NCBI GenBank assembly: GCA_002943765.1
Contig: PQWQ01000001.1
Location: 2,515,501-2,579,500, forward strand
DNA: 64,000 nucleotides
DNA from: Psoroptes ovis
Lineage: Eukaryota > Arthropoda > Arachnida > Sarcoptiformes > Psoroptidae
Direction of reading: 5' to 3'
This document shows, in pieces, positions 1 to 13,000 of this stretch. The translations under genes were made by a program, and so were the position numbers. Numbering within the stretch: the first letter of the stretch is position 1; the number at the start of each line of letters is the position of its first letter. The notes below the pieces were generated by a model, which made no database searches, was not told the origin of the DNA, and saw only the letters and a program-made list of their open reading frames with translations.

Positions 1-3000
1 ATCATGGTCTTATTTATCATTTGTACATAAATTCAAAACTGAATATATATTCACAGTATGTAAAACTGCAGCGAATATATCAGATAAATATATTGGCGCG
101 CAGGATTTTAATGAAAAATATATATTAGTCCATGAAACCTAAATAAAATGAAATAATAACGAAAAAAATGGGTCCAAACCATCAATTTTTTAATAATAAT
201 TTTTTGTTTCATTTCTATTTTTAGAATTCCGTTTAATATTATTATTATTATTTTATTGAAATAATTTTCTCTCTTTGAACTTTCTGAATCTCTTTCTCGC
301 TCGCTCTCTTTGACTGTATTATTTCATTTCATTTTTTTCATATTTTTACGATAAAATTATACACAAGAATAATACAAAAATATAAATATTTCATCATGAA
401 TTGAAGAATTGAATATTATGGAAAAAATTTGCGGATTTTTTCATTTTTATTTTTGATTCTTTAAATGATAAAGAATAAAATTTATGAAATTCTTAATATT
501 TTTTCAATTATATTTTATTGTTTTTTTTTTTGTTTTTTGCTGCAATTTTCTTGTATTTGTTATATTTTACTGCTGGTATATTGTTCCTAATGTTCCATGA
601 AATCAATTGTTCCAGATTATTTGGGATTTAATATTTGTTCTGATTTTTTTTAAAGATTTTCCTCAGATTTTTCAGTGTTTCAGGATTTAGAATATTTTCA
701 TGTAATTTTTCACATTTTAAAGAATACAAGAAACACATTTTTCATTGATTCTGTTTCCGATTATACTTTTGTATAATAGAAAATAACTTTTACAAGAATG
801 AAAACATAATCGATAAATTATATCATTTCATAATCGATATTTATTCTTTGTGTGTGTGTAACAGGAATCCGGAATCAGATTCTTGAATTACTTGAATCTC
901 GATTATTTTTAGAATTTTTTTAAAATCAAAATTTGGAATGATTTGAAAACGACAAGTCATTTCAAATGTAATATGATAATTAATTGTCATTATTTTTCAT
1001 TATAAAATCATTATTATTATTATTTGATTTTAATTCCGCTTTTGATATTAATTTTGATTTGTTACGATCACTATAACAATTATTATTTAATAGAAACTAA
1101 TACATATACAACAACAATTGTCGAAATGTATTTTTATAATATTCAAAATATTTTTTTTTTCGTTTTCTTGGAATACTTTTTTTATTGTATTTTATATTTA
1201 ATTTCAATTTCTTTTTTTCTTTACCCAAATGAATCGAAATCAGAGAATTCATCAACATTCAGCAGCAGAATCAGAGAATCAGCAGAGAATTACATTGAAA
1301 TTGAATTCTCTTGTAATATTATTTGTTTGTTCGTTTGTTTCTAAAATTAGAATTCACTTTGACAAGGGAATTGAATGTAGAATTAGATAAAATACAAATA
1401 TACATTGATATATATAACTGTTTTATTATTTCAATGAATTAATATAAAAAAGAAGAAGAATGAGGCAAAAAATAATGGATATAGGATGGGGATCGATGAT
1501 GAAACACTGTCATGAGGATAAATATGGGGATGAAAAAAAAAATCGTTCCAGAAACTTATATTTTTTAAGCACATTTTATCATCAAAAGATATCTATGATA
1601 AAGGCAGCATGCGTAATGATTCCAATCATTTCTTATATAAGAATTTAGTTTATATATCCTCTCTCCCTCACACTTACCAGAATATGGACACATATTTTTT
1701 AATTTGATTTTTTTTCGCTCTTCATAATCTAAAAATGGAATCATGATTATACCAAAATTAATTTTAAAAAATACAAGAATTTCAATGACCATTCAGTTCT
1801 CTCTACGATAAGTGTATGGATTTGATGCGTTGTTCCGAATACATAAAAGATATGAAAATACAAAACAACAACTAAAAAAGCAAACCGAATAAGCGTACTA
1901 AAAATAGTACAAAAAAAAAATTTAAAAAAATAAATTATTCTTTTTGAACAAATAACATTTTAATTTCAATTTTCAAATTTTCTTCTATTTGTTTCAATAT
2001 ATTTTTGTATATACAAACGTTATGTGTTTTTTTTTCTCGTATATATTTTTTTCGATTAATTAAATGAGAATTTAATGTGTAATGTATAATGTAATAAATA
2101 AACAATTTAGAAAAAAAATAATCTAAAAATAAAAATTTAAAAATAATTTCCTATACCCACACACACACACACACTCATACATTACACAGGATCAAAGAAT
2201 TTTTGCACAAAAATTTTTTTTGATTTGAAAAATTCTCTTCAAGAATTCAATATTTAGGAAAAAAATATGTATGAATTGATTTGATTTGAATAGCGAGAAT
2301 CGAGAGAATAATTATCAATGAATGAACAATCAATTTTTTTCTTCAATAAAAAATAAACATTATCCATCGTAGTATCGTGAAAATGTGATAAAAAAATATG
2401 TTTGAAGAATTTGTAGTGAATAAATTAAAACAATAAAATTTACGTACACGAATCATATTGTGTTGTTGTTGATTTATATAACAATATGAATGAATCTGTT
2501 CTCAATTCTCCTTTGATTGTAAACACACGATTCTTGTGGCTAAAAATAAAATTTTTAATTTCTTTCAACGATATTTGAATAGTAAAAAGTAAAGTAGTAA
2601 TATAGATTCTTTTATTTATAAGAAAAAAAATTATTAATAGCCAAGTTTTTATTATCATTATTATATTCTCAATTTTCATATATTATAAAAGTAAAACACA
2701 CACACATTTAAAATGATTAAATTACATAAAATAATTCAATGCATAATCATGTATTACAATCACAAAATAATAAACAAACAAAAAAAATAATAATCTAAAA
2801 ATAGCTTAATGCCATTAAATTCATTATCAATTTGAAATATTATTATTTTCAAATGTGAAAAAAAATCCCTAAAAAATGGTCATAATAAAATTAATCAGAT
2901 TAATTTTTGTTTGAATTGAAATAAAAATGAAAAAAAACTTGTCAGTTATTTGTGTATTCAGATATTTATCAAATATTCATAGAAAATTTTCTGAATATTA

Positions 3001-3053
3001 TAAAAAATTATTCAAAAAAAAGACTAGATCGATTCAAAATTAATTATTAAAAA
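1..3053. other. AT-rich stretch without recognised gene
   Basis: No reading frame here looks like a conserved protein. The open frames are short, often begin at TTG and are made of Ile, Tyr, Phe and Asn, as expected from AT-rich DNA. A pyrimidine-rich CT tract lies at 267-311 (CTCTTTCTCGCTCGCTCTC), resembling GAGA-factor sites, and a CA microsatellite lies at 2158-2174. The right part is probably the 3' flank of the minus-strand galactosyltransferase gene, but no clear polyadenylation signal was found close to its stop. Confidence 0.6.
2158..2174. repeat. CA dinucleotide microsatellite
   Basis: About eight perfect CA units directly visible. Similar short CA/GT runs recur at 15302-15316, 35168-35182, 54637-54662 (interrupted) and 58211-58223. 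Confidence 0.9.
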
Positions 3054-5219
3054 TTATAAATCAAAATGTTGATATTTTAAATCATCTGTTGGTGAATGTG
3101 GAGGTGGTTGAATTTTTAAATTATCAGTTGTCGGTGTTGCTTGTATTTGGCTCAAATACATTTGATTATTGTTGTTATTGTTTTCATTCAATTCATTATT
3201 GATTGGCATAGAATTTTTATTGTTTATATGATTATCATCGTGTCCATTTTCAATTTTTTCCGATTGTTCAGTATCGCTTATGTATAATTGATCACCAACA
3301 TAATGTGTAGGCGATACGATTAAATGTCGCAAAGATAATGCATTCAATTTACTATCCGCGTCAATTGCAAACATGCTCGTTAATGTTTCATTGGTATGAG
3401 AACCGTACATGATTGGTAGATATTCATCAACCGGTATCATGCGATTCAGAGGATTAGAATTCAATAATTTTTGGATACCAGTCTTGGTCAGCATGTAGCC
3501 AATCGTCCAATATGAATACCGTGGTCTGACAAATAATTCATTCACAATCGTTTCTTCATCATATTTGCCATCATTCAGCTTTCGTCCCAAATATAGAAAA
3601 TCATATGGTTCGGGTAGTGATTCAAATTGTTGAAGAATATAGGCCCATTGTGAACGAAAATTCAAATCAAATCGTACATCATCTTCAAGTACAATGATCT
3701 AAGATTATAAAGGAGAGCATTTAACTAATATGATTTTATTTGCGGCAAAAACACTTACTTTAGAATAATTATTACGATATGCTTCTTCCCATATACGATA
3801 ATGCGATAGAAAGCAACCGATTTCACCAAATGTCATGGGTCGTTGATGATATGGATCAACATAACCGTCAAGAGTGCGGATTCCATGTTTTCGAAGAAAT
3901 TCGTCATTCAATTTTTGACCGTCCGTTGCTACTTTGAATCTAGCATCAATCCTCAATAAATTTAGACATTTTTTCATTCTTGCACGTCTTTCAGGCCTAC
4001 GCTCTAAATTTATCACATAAATTTCATCGACGCCTAATTTATCAAAATTATTTTCATCTTGATAAACATATTGTTCCATTGATGACACGATTGGAAAAGA
4101 TGGACCTTCGATCAATGATTCGAGTTCTAAATTGATCAACTCTTGTAGTGATTGATCCATAGAAAATTTATCTTCAACAATTGGCCAAGGTAACCAGCCC
4201 CATATTTCACTATTATCAACATATAATTCAATACGATTCAATGTGGCTGATTTAGCGAATGCAATAATATCATCATGTGGAATTATTTTTATTTCATCAT
4301 CGTTTGTTTGTAAATCGATTTGTTGTTGCACATCCAACGGATCAAACGTCAATAGTTTTGATGCTTTTTTACGTAGATTAATAAATACACAACTATGCAC
4401 CATAGGAACTGAAAATGTTCCAAGCCGCTTACGCTCTAAAATTGGTAAATAATCATCTGAGCGTACATAATAACCATTCGCATCCATTGCTGCCCAATAA
4501 TTTGAATATGTATTAAATGATTTAAGCATAGGAGAAATGACTACATAATCGTTTGATGTTAAATTCTTGAATGTAAATGGATTAGTGAGGATAACATCTG
4601 CGTCAATGAATGATAACCAATCGGCCCATGTTAAGAATGCATTATACAGTTCACTATTTTTAAATTGAATCAATTGATTATAATGTTCTTTATTCCAATA
4701 AGCTTTCGAATTTGATTGGATTGATTCAGCTGACAATCCTGTATTAAGAATCGAGAGCTCAATATCATTATATTGATCATCGTTTACAAGCGACCAACGT
4801 TTTAAGATGCGGATTGTTTTTTCATTTAATTTAATTCGTTGATCTATAATGGAATCGATATCAGCAAACCTTTGATCATCATCATCATAATTATCTTCAT
4901 TATAAAATAATCTTTCAGTTATTAATTTTATTCTTATACGATTTTTCGGAAATTTCTGCTTTTCAATTGAACTTAAAGTATAGGGTAAAATGTTCACCTT
5001 ATTATATGGATGAACCAAAATCACAATTTGTATTGTCGGATCAAAATATTCATTAATTATTTTTGACTTTTCATTATTTTCATAGATATTATTATCATAA
5101 TGATATGTTTGATGATGATCACTTGAATAGCATAATGTGAATTTAATAATATTATTATTGAAAATAATCGAAATGAATAATGATAAATGACAAATAATGT
5201 TATTATGTAATAAATACAT
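3054..5219 (-). CDS. COLGALT: Procollagen galactosyltransferase (GLT25D/COLGALT family), 2 exons
   Basis: Adds galactose from UDP-galactose to hydroxylysine of collagen in the ER lumen (family knowledge). Exon 1 is 5219-3759 and exon 2 is 3698-3054, around a 60-bp phase-0 intron with GTAAGT donor and TTAG acceptor, giving 701 aa. Splicing restores the reading SK-IIVLEDDVRF, the GT25 hallmark. Residues 1-32 look like a signal peptide. An N-terminal glycosyltransferase half (about 63-345) carries FIDADVIL, with the DxD at 206-208. The GT25 domain begins at VDEIYVINLERR (397-408) and has LEDD at 491-494. Compared with about 620 aa in mammals it is longer, with an Asp-rich insert near 108-117 and an Asn-rich tail after about residue 640. 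The last four residues are HFDL, a non-canonical relative of the KDEL/RDEL tail used by the family. It is divergently paired with STRIP. Confidence 0.93.
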
Positions 5220-5775
5220 TGTTATTATGCGATATTTTCAATAGAATAATTGAATTTAATTTAATATGTATCCGATAGCATTGTACATGGTGAACATTGA
5301 AGAAAAACGATAATGATAGTCACATTTAACGACAATTATAATGACAATAATCTTAAAGACATAATCATTCAAAAAAAGTGGGTGTTGTCCGTTATTTTTT
5401 CTTCAAAAAATTTTAAATGTAAATATTTATATCAGTATCTAATGCATATTGTTTTGAACATATTTGAATTCAAAAAAAAAAAAATTTCAGATTTTCGACA
5501 CATTTCAGGTCGAAATAGCAGCATTTGAAATTATTTGTTTACATTTTTTACTCTGATTTTTCAATTCAAGAGTCAAAAAGTTTGGTAGAATTTCCTGATA
5601 AATTCAATTCTTGAGTCATGAATAACAACATTGGAACAAAATAATATTGATTCAATGAATTTTCGTAAGATTATCTGTTTTTCTAAAGCTTTTAAATTAA
5701 CTCCTTTATTATGTTTCTATAGGTGTTTGAATTTTGTGTCATTTCATGATTTTCTAAAAGAAAACTTGATAAAAG
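5220..5775. promoter_or_regulatory. Divergent promoter region between COLGALT and STRIP
   Basis: This 556-bp spacer separates two ATG codons facing away from each other, so both promoters and 5' UTRs should lie inside it. No obvious TATA box was assigned. A pyrimidine-rich run ending in TTTCTATAG at 5714-5722 looks like a 3' splice site, so STRIP may have a 5' UTR intron whose last UTR exon starts at 5723. An open frame at 5313-5528 is AT-driven and not supported as a gene. Confidence 0.55.
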
Positions 5776-8765
5776 ATGTCTGAGAATAATGATATTTATA
5801 ATGGTACAGCAACTGCAACAACAACATCAGCTAATTCTGCTACTGAAACAATGTTTGTAGCAACAACAACATCATCCATACCGGTACAAAATCAATCATC
5901 AAATATCAATTTCGAATATACAGATAAAGACAAACATATGGATGAAATTGCTGAACTTTATAGTTATGGTGAGGATATTGATTTCACACCGAATCGTTAT
6001 GCATTCGAAGAACTAATGGAAGATTATGGTTATCCATTAAAATGGACACACATGTCAGCTGATCAAAAACAAAGAGCAATTGAACGAATGGCCGAAGGCG
6101 TTGAATTTATTGATCGTACAATTAGAATAAAAGCTATTCGTGGTTTTTTGTATCTTTGTCAAGGAAATTTCGGCGATTGCCTGATCATCAAAGAACAGCC
6201 AAAATATGCCAGAATAAATATTTTCCATTTATATGATTATGGCCTATTTCCTACTTTCATTCAATTAATATACTATGAAATTGAGAATTCAATTAAAATT
6301 TGTGATCAATCAACAGGTTTATCATCTACAAACAATACGACTCCGAATGTTGCTATAAGATTATTAGTGAATATTGTCTATTTATTTGTCCAAGAAATGT
6401 CCATTGAATGTAGCGAAACTGATACCGAATATCATCGAAAATTGCGTGAGCAATTCAAAGAAGAATTAATGCAACCAATTTGTGGTGAACTTTTGCCCAT
6501 ATCATTATTTGATTTGATTGTAAAACATTGTAATGGACAAGGCCCATCAAATTTTCAAATCAAAAAAATTCTTCTATTACTGTGGAAAGTATTATTACTA
6601 ACATTAGGCGGTCATGATGAACTATTTCGTTTGAAAAATGAATATCGCAAGCAAGCCGGTTTAAAACCTGTGCCAGATAATACATTAGAAGTAACAAAAC
6701 GCATGTTCCCAGCTTCACCACCACCAACAGCAAGTGAAATAATCGATTCTCAACATCAACGTAAAATGAATCGTTTATTTAAACGACAACAAGTTATCAA
6801 ACAAAGTTCTTTTGGTGATGAATCATATACTACATCCACTAATTTCAATGGCGAAGAACACAGCAACAATGGAGAAGATGACATACTCAATGATGATGCT
6901 TTCGAACCTCCCAACGCTAATGGAAATTTGGAACAACAAGACACAATTGATGATTCAACATCGACAGCAACCAATACGACCACAACTTCACAGAATGATG
7001 GTTCACCTCGATCATCTAGTCCTGTGCCCGAAGAATTCGGTCATAATGATCGTCGCACAGAATTGAATAATTTACGTGCTGCTTTAATGATTTCCAAAAG
7101 TCTTCCGTGGCAAACAAAAGTTCGACAAAAAGATATTGAACAATTTTTCACTCAAGTTAGACAAAAATTTCTTAAATATAATTTGCCAGATGATTTTACG
7201 ACAACAGCTGGACTACCGACACCAATCGTTGAAAGTATTGAAATATTGCGTAAACATTTATATATTTCCCTGAGTGAAATGCAAATAAAACGTGAAGATG
7301 AAATAGCTCGTTATCCATTAACAATGAAAGAATTGAATGAAGAATCATGTAATTCATTTGCTGAGCAATTGTATCGAGCAATGCTACCAAATCTTCCACA
7401 ATATCTTATTGCATTATTGAAGCTTTTGCTTGGCTCAGTATCGAATCTGAAATCGAAAACTACTTCAAATATTGTTATGTCAGACTTGATACCACCAAAA
7501 CCACCGATCGATGCAACACAATCGATTAAAATGAGGATCGATTTGAATCGTCATCAAGAGATAATCATCAAAGCAATCTCGGGAATTATGATTCTTATGT
7601 TAAAACATTATAAAATAAATCATATTTATCAATTTGAATACATTTGCCAACAATTGATGTTTGCCAATTGCATACCGTTGATAATAAAATTTTTATCGCA
7701 AGAAATGGATGAATTCGTTCGCTCAAAGAATAATATACCAGTATTAGATTTTCCTGTTTGTGTGATTGGTGAAAAGCCGGAACTTACTTCGACTAGTATT
7801 GAATCATTGTCCCAAATGCAGCCATATAGTTGGCGTAATATGTTCTCATCAATCAATCTGTTGCGAATATTGAATAAATTGACTAAATGGAAGAATTGTC
7901 GCATAATAATGTTGGTCATATTCAAATCATCACAGCCATTGAAACGTGCATTGCGGGTACGACATTCAATGTTTCACTTGTATGTTTTGAAATTATTGAA
8001 AATTCAAGCCAAATTTCTCGGCAGACAATGGCGGAAATCGAATATGAAAACTATGTCCGATATCTATGCTAAAGTTAGACATCGATTGTGAGTATTAGTA
8101 TGTGATTAGAATTTCACATTTTGAACTCATTTCAATTTATTTTATGCAGAAATGATGATTGGGCATATGCGAATGATGTGGATACCAAATCCATTTATGT
8201 CCAGACTGAAGAATTTTTCTTGCAAGCAAATATCAATCGTTTCCATCATAGACGCTATGAAAAACCTTATCCAAACAATAATAACATTAATTCATTGCTC
8301 ACATCACAACAGCAAATGTCGATGCAATCGAATGGTCTCTTGAACGGTGGTTTCAAATTGAATGATTATATGTCAAATGGAATGATGACAAGTCCTTCGT
8401 CAGCCGGTATCGTAGCGAATACATTTTTTGACTCAAATCTCGGATCAAATCAATTATCGACCGGACAACAAGCACTTAATCAGTCATTGTTATCGATTGC
8501 CGAAGCAGATCTGTTACAACCAGTCGATACTAATCCACTTTCAGTATTGAGTAAAGAGATTCGATTAAGTAAAGAATTTAAGAAAAATTATGAAAAATGG
8601 TTAGAAAATGAAGTATTTGGTTATAAAATCAATTGGGATGAACTATTGGAAGACCCAAATGATGCAAAAATTGATACCGAATTTTTAGATTTTATATGCA
8701 ATGCTGTCGACATGAATACAGTTGTTCGGCAGCAAAAACAGCCCGCTGCAGCAGTAAAAACATGA
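5776..8765 (+). CDS. STRIP: Striatin-interacting protein (STRIP/FAM40), 2 exons
   Basis: Core scaffold of the STRIPAK (PP2A-striatin-kinase) complex, cytoplasmic, acting in Hippo signalling, dendrite and endosome biology (family knowledge). Exon 1 is 5776-8087; exon 2 is 8150-8765. The 62-bp intron is phase 2 with GTGAGT donor and TATGCAG acceptor, and splicing rebuilds KVRHRLNDDWAY, which matches the family across the junction. Total 975 aa, against about 840 in human STRIP1. The extra length is a Thr/Ala-rich N-terminus, a Ser/Thr/Asn-rich acidic linker around residues 340-430, and an Asn/Gln/Ser-rich insert in exon 2. The N1221-type half starts near RYAFEELMEDYGYPLKW (about 74). The C-terminal half includes INLLRILNKLTKWK and GRQWRKSNMKTMS (about 748-760). 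The start is the first in-frame ATG after the divergent promoter. AATAAA lies 92 nt after the stop. Confidence 0.95.
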
Positions 8766-8856
8766 TTCAAAAAATTATTTTTTGATTCTCTTTAAAAGAG
8801 TCAAATACAATATTTGATTTTATCCAAAACAAAATTTTGGTAGCTAATTTTTTCAA

Positions 8857-8862
8857 AATAAA
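8857..8862 (+). terminator. Polyadenylation signal of STRIP
   Basis: AATAAA 92 nt downstream of the STRIP stop codon and before the next same-strand gene; position and orientation suit cleavage in the 210-bp spacer. Confidence 0.6.
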
Positions 8863-8888
8863 AAATGAAGACTTGTGGCACCGATAGC

Positions 8889-8908
8889 TGGCGGCACTTT
8901 TATATAAA
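8889..8908 (+). promoter_or_regulatory. Candidate core promoter of the methyltransferase gene
   Basis: TGGCGGC at 8889-8895 (a YY1-like core, unusual in this AT-rich DNA) is followed directly by TATATAAA at 8901-8908, about 68 bp before the ATG at 8976. Placement just after the STRIP polyadenylation signal supports a separate promoter rather than read-through. Motif-based only. Confidence 0.4.
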
Positions 8909-8975
8909 CAAGAAAATTTGTTTTGTTTATTTATACCTATAAACAAGTTATGATTGATAATTATGATAAATTAAA

Positions 8976-9828
8976 ATGTTTGATAAAATTGATAATGAAG
9001 CTGATTATTTCAAGCGCATAATTTATTTTGATTATTTTTGCCGAGTCTTGAATCCAGACAAAGATAATTATGATGCCGATGATGGAAATTTATCAATAAT
9101 CATTTGGCAAAAATTTCATTCAAATGAATCTGGTGTTGTTTGGGATGCATCATTGATGTTAGCAAAATATATTGAATATCATTATTATCGAACGAAAGAT
9201 GATAAATCAATGAGGAACACGAATATCATTGAGTTAGGATCGGGCACCGGTTTTCTAGGTATATGGTGTGCAACGATGGGTGCATCTGTATTGATGACTG
9301 ATTTAGAAAATAGTATTCCTCTAATCGAAAAGAATTCAAATGAAAATTCATCATTGATATTGAACATGAATGATGATAGACGATTGATAAAAATTGATAC
9401 ATTTGACTGGTCTGATCGAACAAAATATCAATGGAATTTTTTAAACTGGAAACCGTTAAATGAAATTGATTTAATTCTAATATCAGATTGTATTTATTAT
9501 CAACAAGGAATGTTATCATTATTTTATTTTATCGAATGGATATTTGAGCAATTATCATTTCATAAGAGTATAAATGATAATGAGATTGCACATTTGAAAA
9601 TATTGATATCATATGAAGATCGTGATGATAAAACTTCTATAGTCAATGAATTTTTTCAGGTAAAACAATATATTATTGATCAAAAATTCAATAATTTATT
9701 GACCATTTGATTAATTACAGAAACTGAAACAAATAAATCATTTAAAATGTGGAAAAATACCCAATCACGAATTACATCCTGAATATCAATTTCATGATTT
9801 ACATTTATTTGAATTAACTTATGTTTAA
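8976..9828 (+). CDS. METTL21D/VCP-KMT-like protein-lysine methyltransferase, 2 exons
   Basis: Class I SAM-dependent methyltransferase of the METTL21 group; the nearest type by recall is METTL21D, which trimethylates a lysine of VCP/p97. Exon 1 is 8976-9659 and exon 2 is 9721-9828, with a 61-bp phase-0 intron (CAG|GTAAAA, TTACAG). Splicing extends the protein to 263 aa; without it the frame stops inside the intron. Seen motifs: VVWDAS at 54-59, the SAM-binding ELGSGTG at 86-92, acidic DL at 109-110, and the post-I motif LISDCIYY at 168-175, where D171/Y174 fit the family's DxxY signature. The C-terminus ends HLFELTYV. Length is close to the family's 230-260 aa. It lies 210 bp behind STRIP on the same strand. 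The exact METTL21 subfamily and substrate are inferred. Confidence 0.88.
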
Positions 9829-10031
9829 TATGATATCTGTGATTCCTGAATAGTCATTTTCAGCTGAAAAATGTCGTAAATTATAATCGTACATCGTATT
9901 ATATTCAAAGTCTAAGGCTATGTTCGATTAATAATCATATTTACATTTTTCGAATAGTACAAACATACATGTAATATGATTTTTTTATTGTTTTTTGAAT
10001 CGTAATAATTAAATTCAATATAATTGATAAG

Positions 10032-10054
10032 TTATAAGGAAAAAATCCTTATAA
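10032..10054. repeat. Perfect 9-bp inverted repeat (hairpin)
   Basis: TTATAAGGA, five A residues, then TCCTTATAA. It lies about 200 bases after the methyltransferase stop and before AATAAA at 10173, so it may sit in that 3' UTR. Confidence 0.8.
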
Positions 10055-13000
10055 ACTATTGCAAACTAAAATTAAATCAGAGCATAATAATCGATCATTA
10101 CAATCATTCATATGAATCATGTGAGAAATTTTCGATTCATCATATGGAAAACTTTCTATTTCATCATTTATAAATAAATAAATTTAAACAAAGGTTTTAT
10201 TTGATATATATCCCTTGATGCTTAATGTGATTTTGATCATTATCATAGAATTTATCATATAAACAAATGAAGAAAAAAAATACACACAAACACATAAAAT
10301 ACAATCAAATGCATATGATTGCATCATGTGAAGAAGAAAAATTTCGATTTCAAATATCTCTACTTACAATTTTGGTTTTAGTTCTTTTTATTTTGATTTC
10401 GTTTGGAAATTTTCATTGCTTTTCATTAACAAATTGTTACAATTCTTTTTAAATTTTATTATCATATAAACATTATTATCATCATCTTGAATGTTTTTAT
10501 TTCCACTAAAAATCTAAGATCACATGTTAGTAATCATAATATTAATAATGAAATGTTTATTTTTTTTCACTACTAAATAAACATTGATTAAATCAATTTC
10601 AAAATGATAAACATATTGATCTAATGATGTTTGAAAAATTCATATATGGATGGCTGTGTCTTGTCACGTTGGCTTTTTTAAATTTGATATATACTGATAA
10701 AAATCAGTCAGAGATCTTAAATATCATTATCCAAACATCCATATATGCACATCATCAATAATCAATAATGAACATGTGATTGTTTATCTAAGAAATTGTT
10801 TAGTTTACTTTTGCTTATTTCGAACATTGTGACTAATTTTCCTGAGTTATTCATTGAGAAATTCGATGAAAAGAATTAATCTATGAATGCCTAAATTTTA
10901 ATTTTAGCTCTACTATTATAGATAATACAATCCTTTGAGAATAACTTTATTTTTCATTATTTTCACATGAATCCTTGATCTAATTTCTTTCTAAATATCG
11001 ATTTGATTTCTTATTTGATTTTTTTTTATTTAACCCATTGGCATAACATTGAACACTATGATTTCAACCGCCTGAAAGACGTCTTTGAATGTCAATTGAT
11101 TAATTTGTTTTCACAAAAATAAATTAAATTGATGATGATGATGATTTTCAATGATTATTACGAGCAATTAGTATTAAACGAGTCATGAGACTGGTCATGA
11201 GTTGAACATCCGAGACAAATACTCTAATTCTATTGATTTTGATCTAAAAAAAGTATTTCAAATTGTATCATTTTTAAATCATCATGAGCATATATTGAAT
11301 TTCAAACTTTTAATGATGCAAAATTTTTCTATGAATGAAATTTGAATTGTGTCAAAAAATTTTTTTAGCGAGTTCAGAAAAACAAACTGGATGGTATTTT
11401 TGTCACTCGCGCTGATGTGAATGATTAGGTAACTTTTGACAAGTGACAGTTGAAGAAATTCAAAAAGAAAATGAGAAAAAAATCGAAATCATCATAATCG
11501 TGACATATTTTGATTAGAAATTCAAATATTAAATTTGTCATATCGAACAGATATTAAATTGATTGACTGACATTGATAATCATTTTTTTCTAAATTAGAA
11601 AATGGCTATAAAATTTCAAATTATTTAAACAAATTTTAAATTGTGATCTCGAAATGAAAATTTCATTTCGATTAATAATTGCTGATTAATTAGTTTCAAA
11701 TAATGAACGGATTAATCAATCACAATAATTAGTGCCAATTAAGACGAAAGACATAAGAGTAAAATTGAATTTACAAAGCCTTTGGTTTCAAATTAATTTT
11801 ATTCCATATCAATATTCAATCACATTTAAATCAAATAGGATCGAAATTGACATATTTTGCTTTTAAAATGAGAATATTCTAATCGAAAATTCTGATTCAG
11901 ATTCAGATTAATCATAATGATTGATGGTTCTTCTTTTTCTTTTATTCGACATAAAGTCTTTTTATATTTGATCATATGATGATTAAGCACACATATTAAT
12001 GCATAAATCTAAATCTAAATTGTCATTTAAATCAATGTAAATATAACGATTTATTTTTTCTGGTGATAAGTTTTATTTATTCAATTAATCAATTGAATTT
12101 GATTAGACTTGATTTGAATGTTTGATTGATTTGATTTTTTGGCTTAAAAGGAAAAAAATTCATTCAATTATCATAAATTTGTCATAAGATGATAGCAAAA
12201 TGAAAAAAAAAATGATTTCACTTGTTATCAAATGTATTTCTAGATTGAACAATCAAAAAAAAAAAAATACATTTTGAATTGGTTTGAAACAATTGAATTG
12301 CGACAAAATGAATTAGAATGGACAGAATCAATGTATATGGGTACCAAATATACCCAATACAAGCATGTCCGATAACTTTGAGACCTTCAAAACAAAAAAG
12401 TTCTATTTGATCGATCGATTCAATATGTTTAAGTATATAAATGAATAAATGCCTGCAGTGCGATCAATAAAATCAATAATCATCATATCAATCCTAGAAT
12501 TTAAATAATAATAATAATGATAATTTTAATTTTTTTTTTGAAATAAAATTTCCGAATAATTACGTAAATAAGGTCATGATTATCATTATTTAAAGGTTAT
12601 AATTCTCAAATATACTTATTGTCTAGTTTCAAATTCATTGAAAAATGGAATTAATTTGAAAAAGAATAGCGTCATATGATGCTTGTGATGAGAACTTGGT
12701 ATTTACATTGTCTTTTAGCTTTTTACATATTTCGAGAGAGATTTTTTCGAAAAGATTTGCATTAATTTTTTTCCCAGAATTGCCAAAAAATTCTTCATAA
12801 ATTGAAAATTTGAAATTCTTTTCTATTTTTAGCATTTGTAATTCAACGTAAACAAAAAAAAATTACATATCCACAAACAAGTAAACAACAGTGTTAACCG
12901 TTATTGGCAACAAACAATTAACGCATCGGGTATGGGCGTGTAAGCTGTGTGTGCTCATTTGTCTCTTAATTTTTAATTATCGTCTGTGAAAAAAATGAGC

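Noticed and set aside
1024..1344. 106-codon plus-strand open frame
   Set aside because: Starts at TTG and consists of Ile/Tyr/Phe runs from AT-rich DNA; no domain or splice context.
6756..7066. Open frames opposite or out of frame within STRIP
   Set aside because: Shadows of the real coding frame, generated by its repetitive Ser/Thr/Asn linker.
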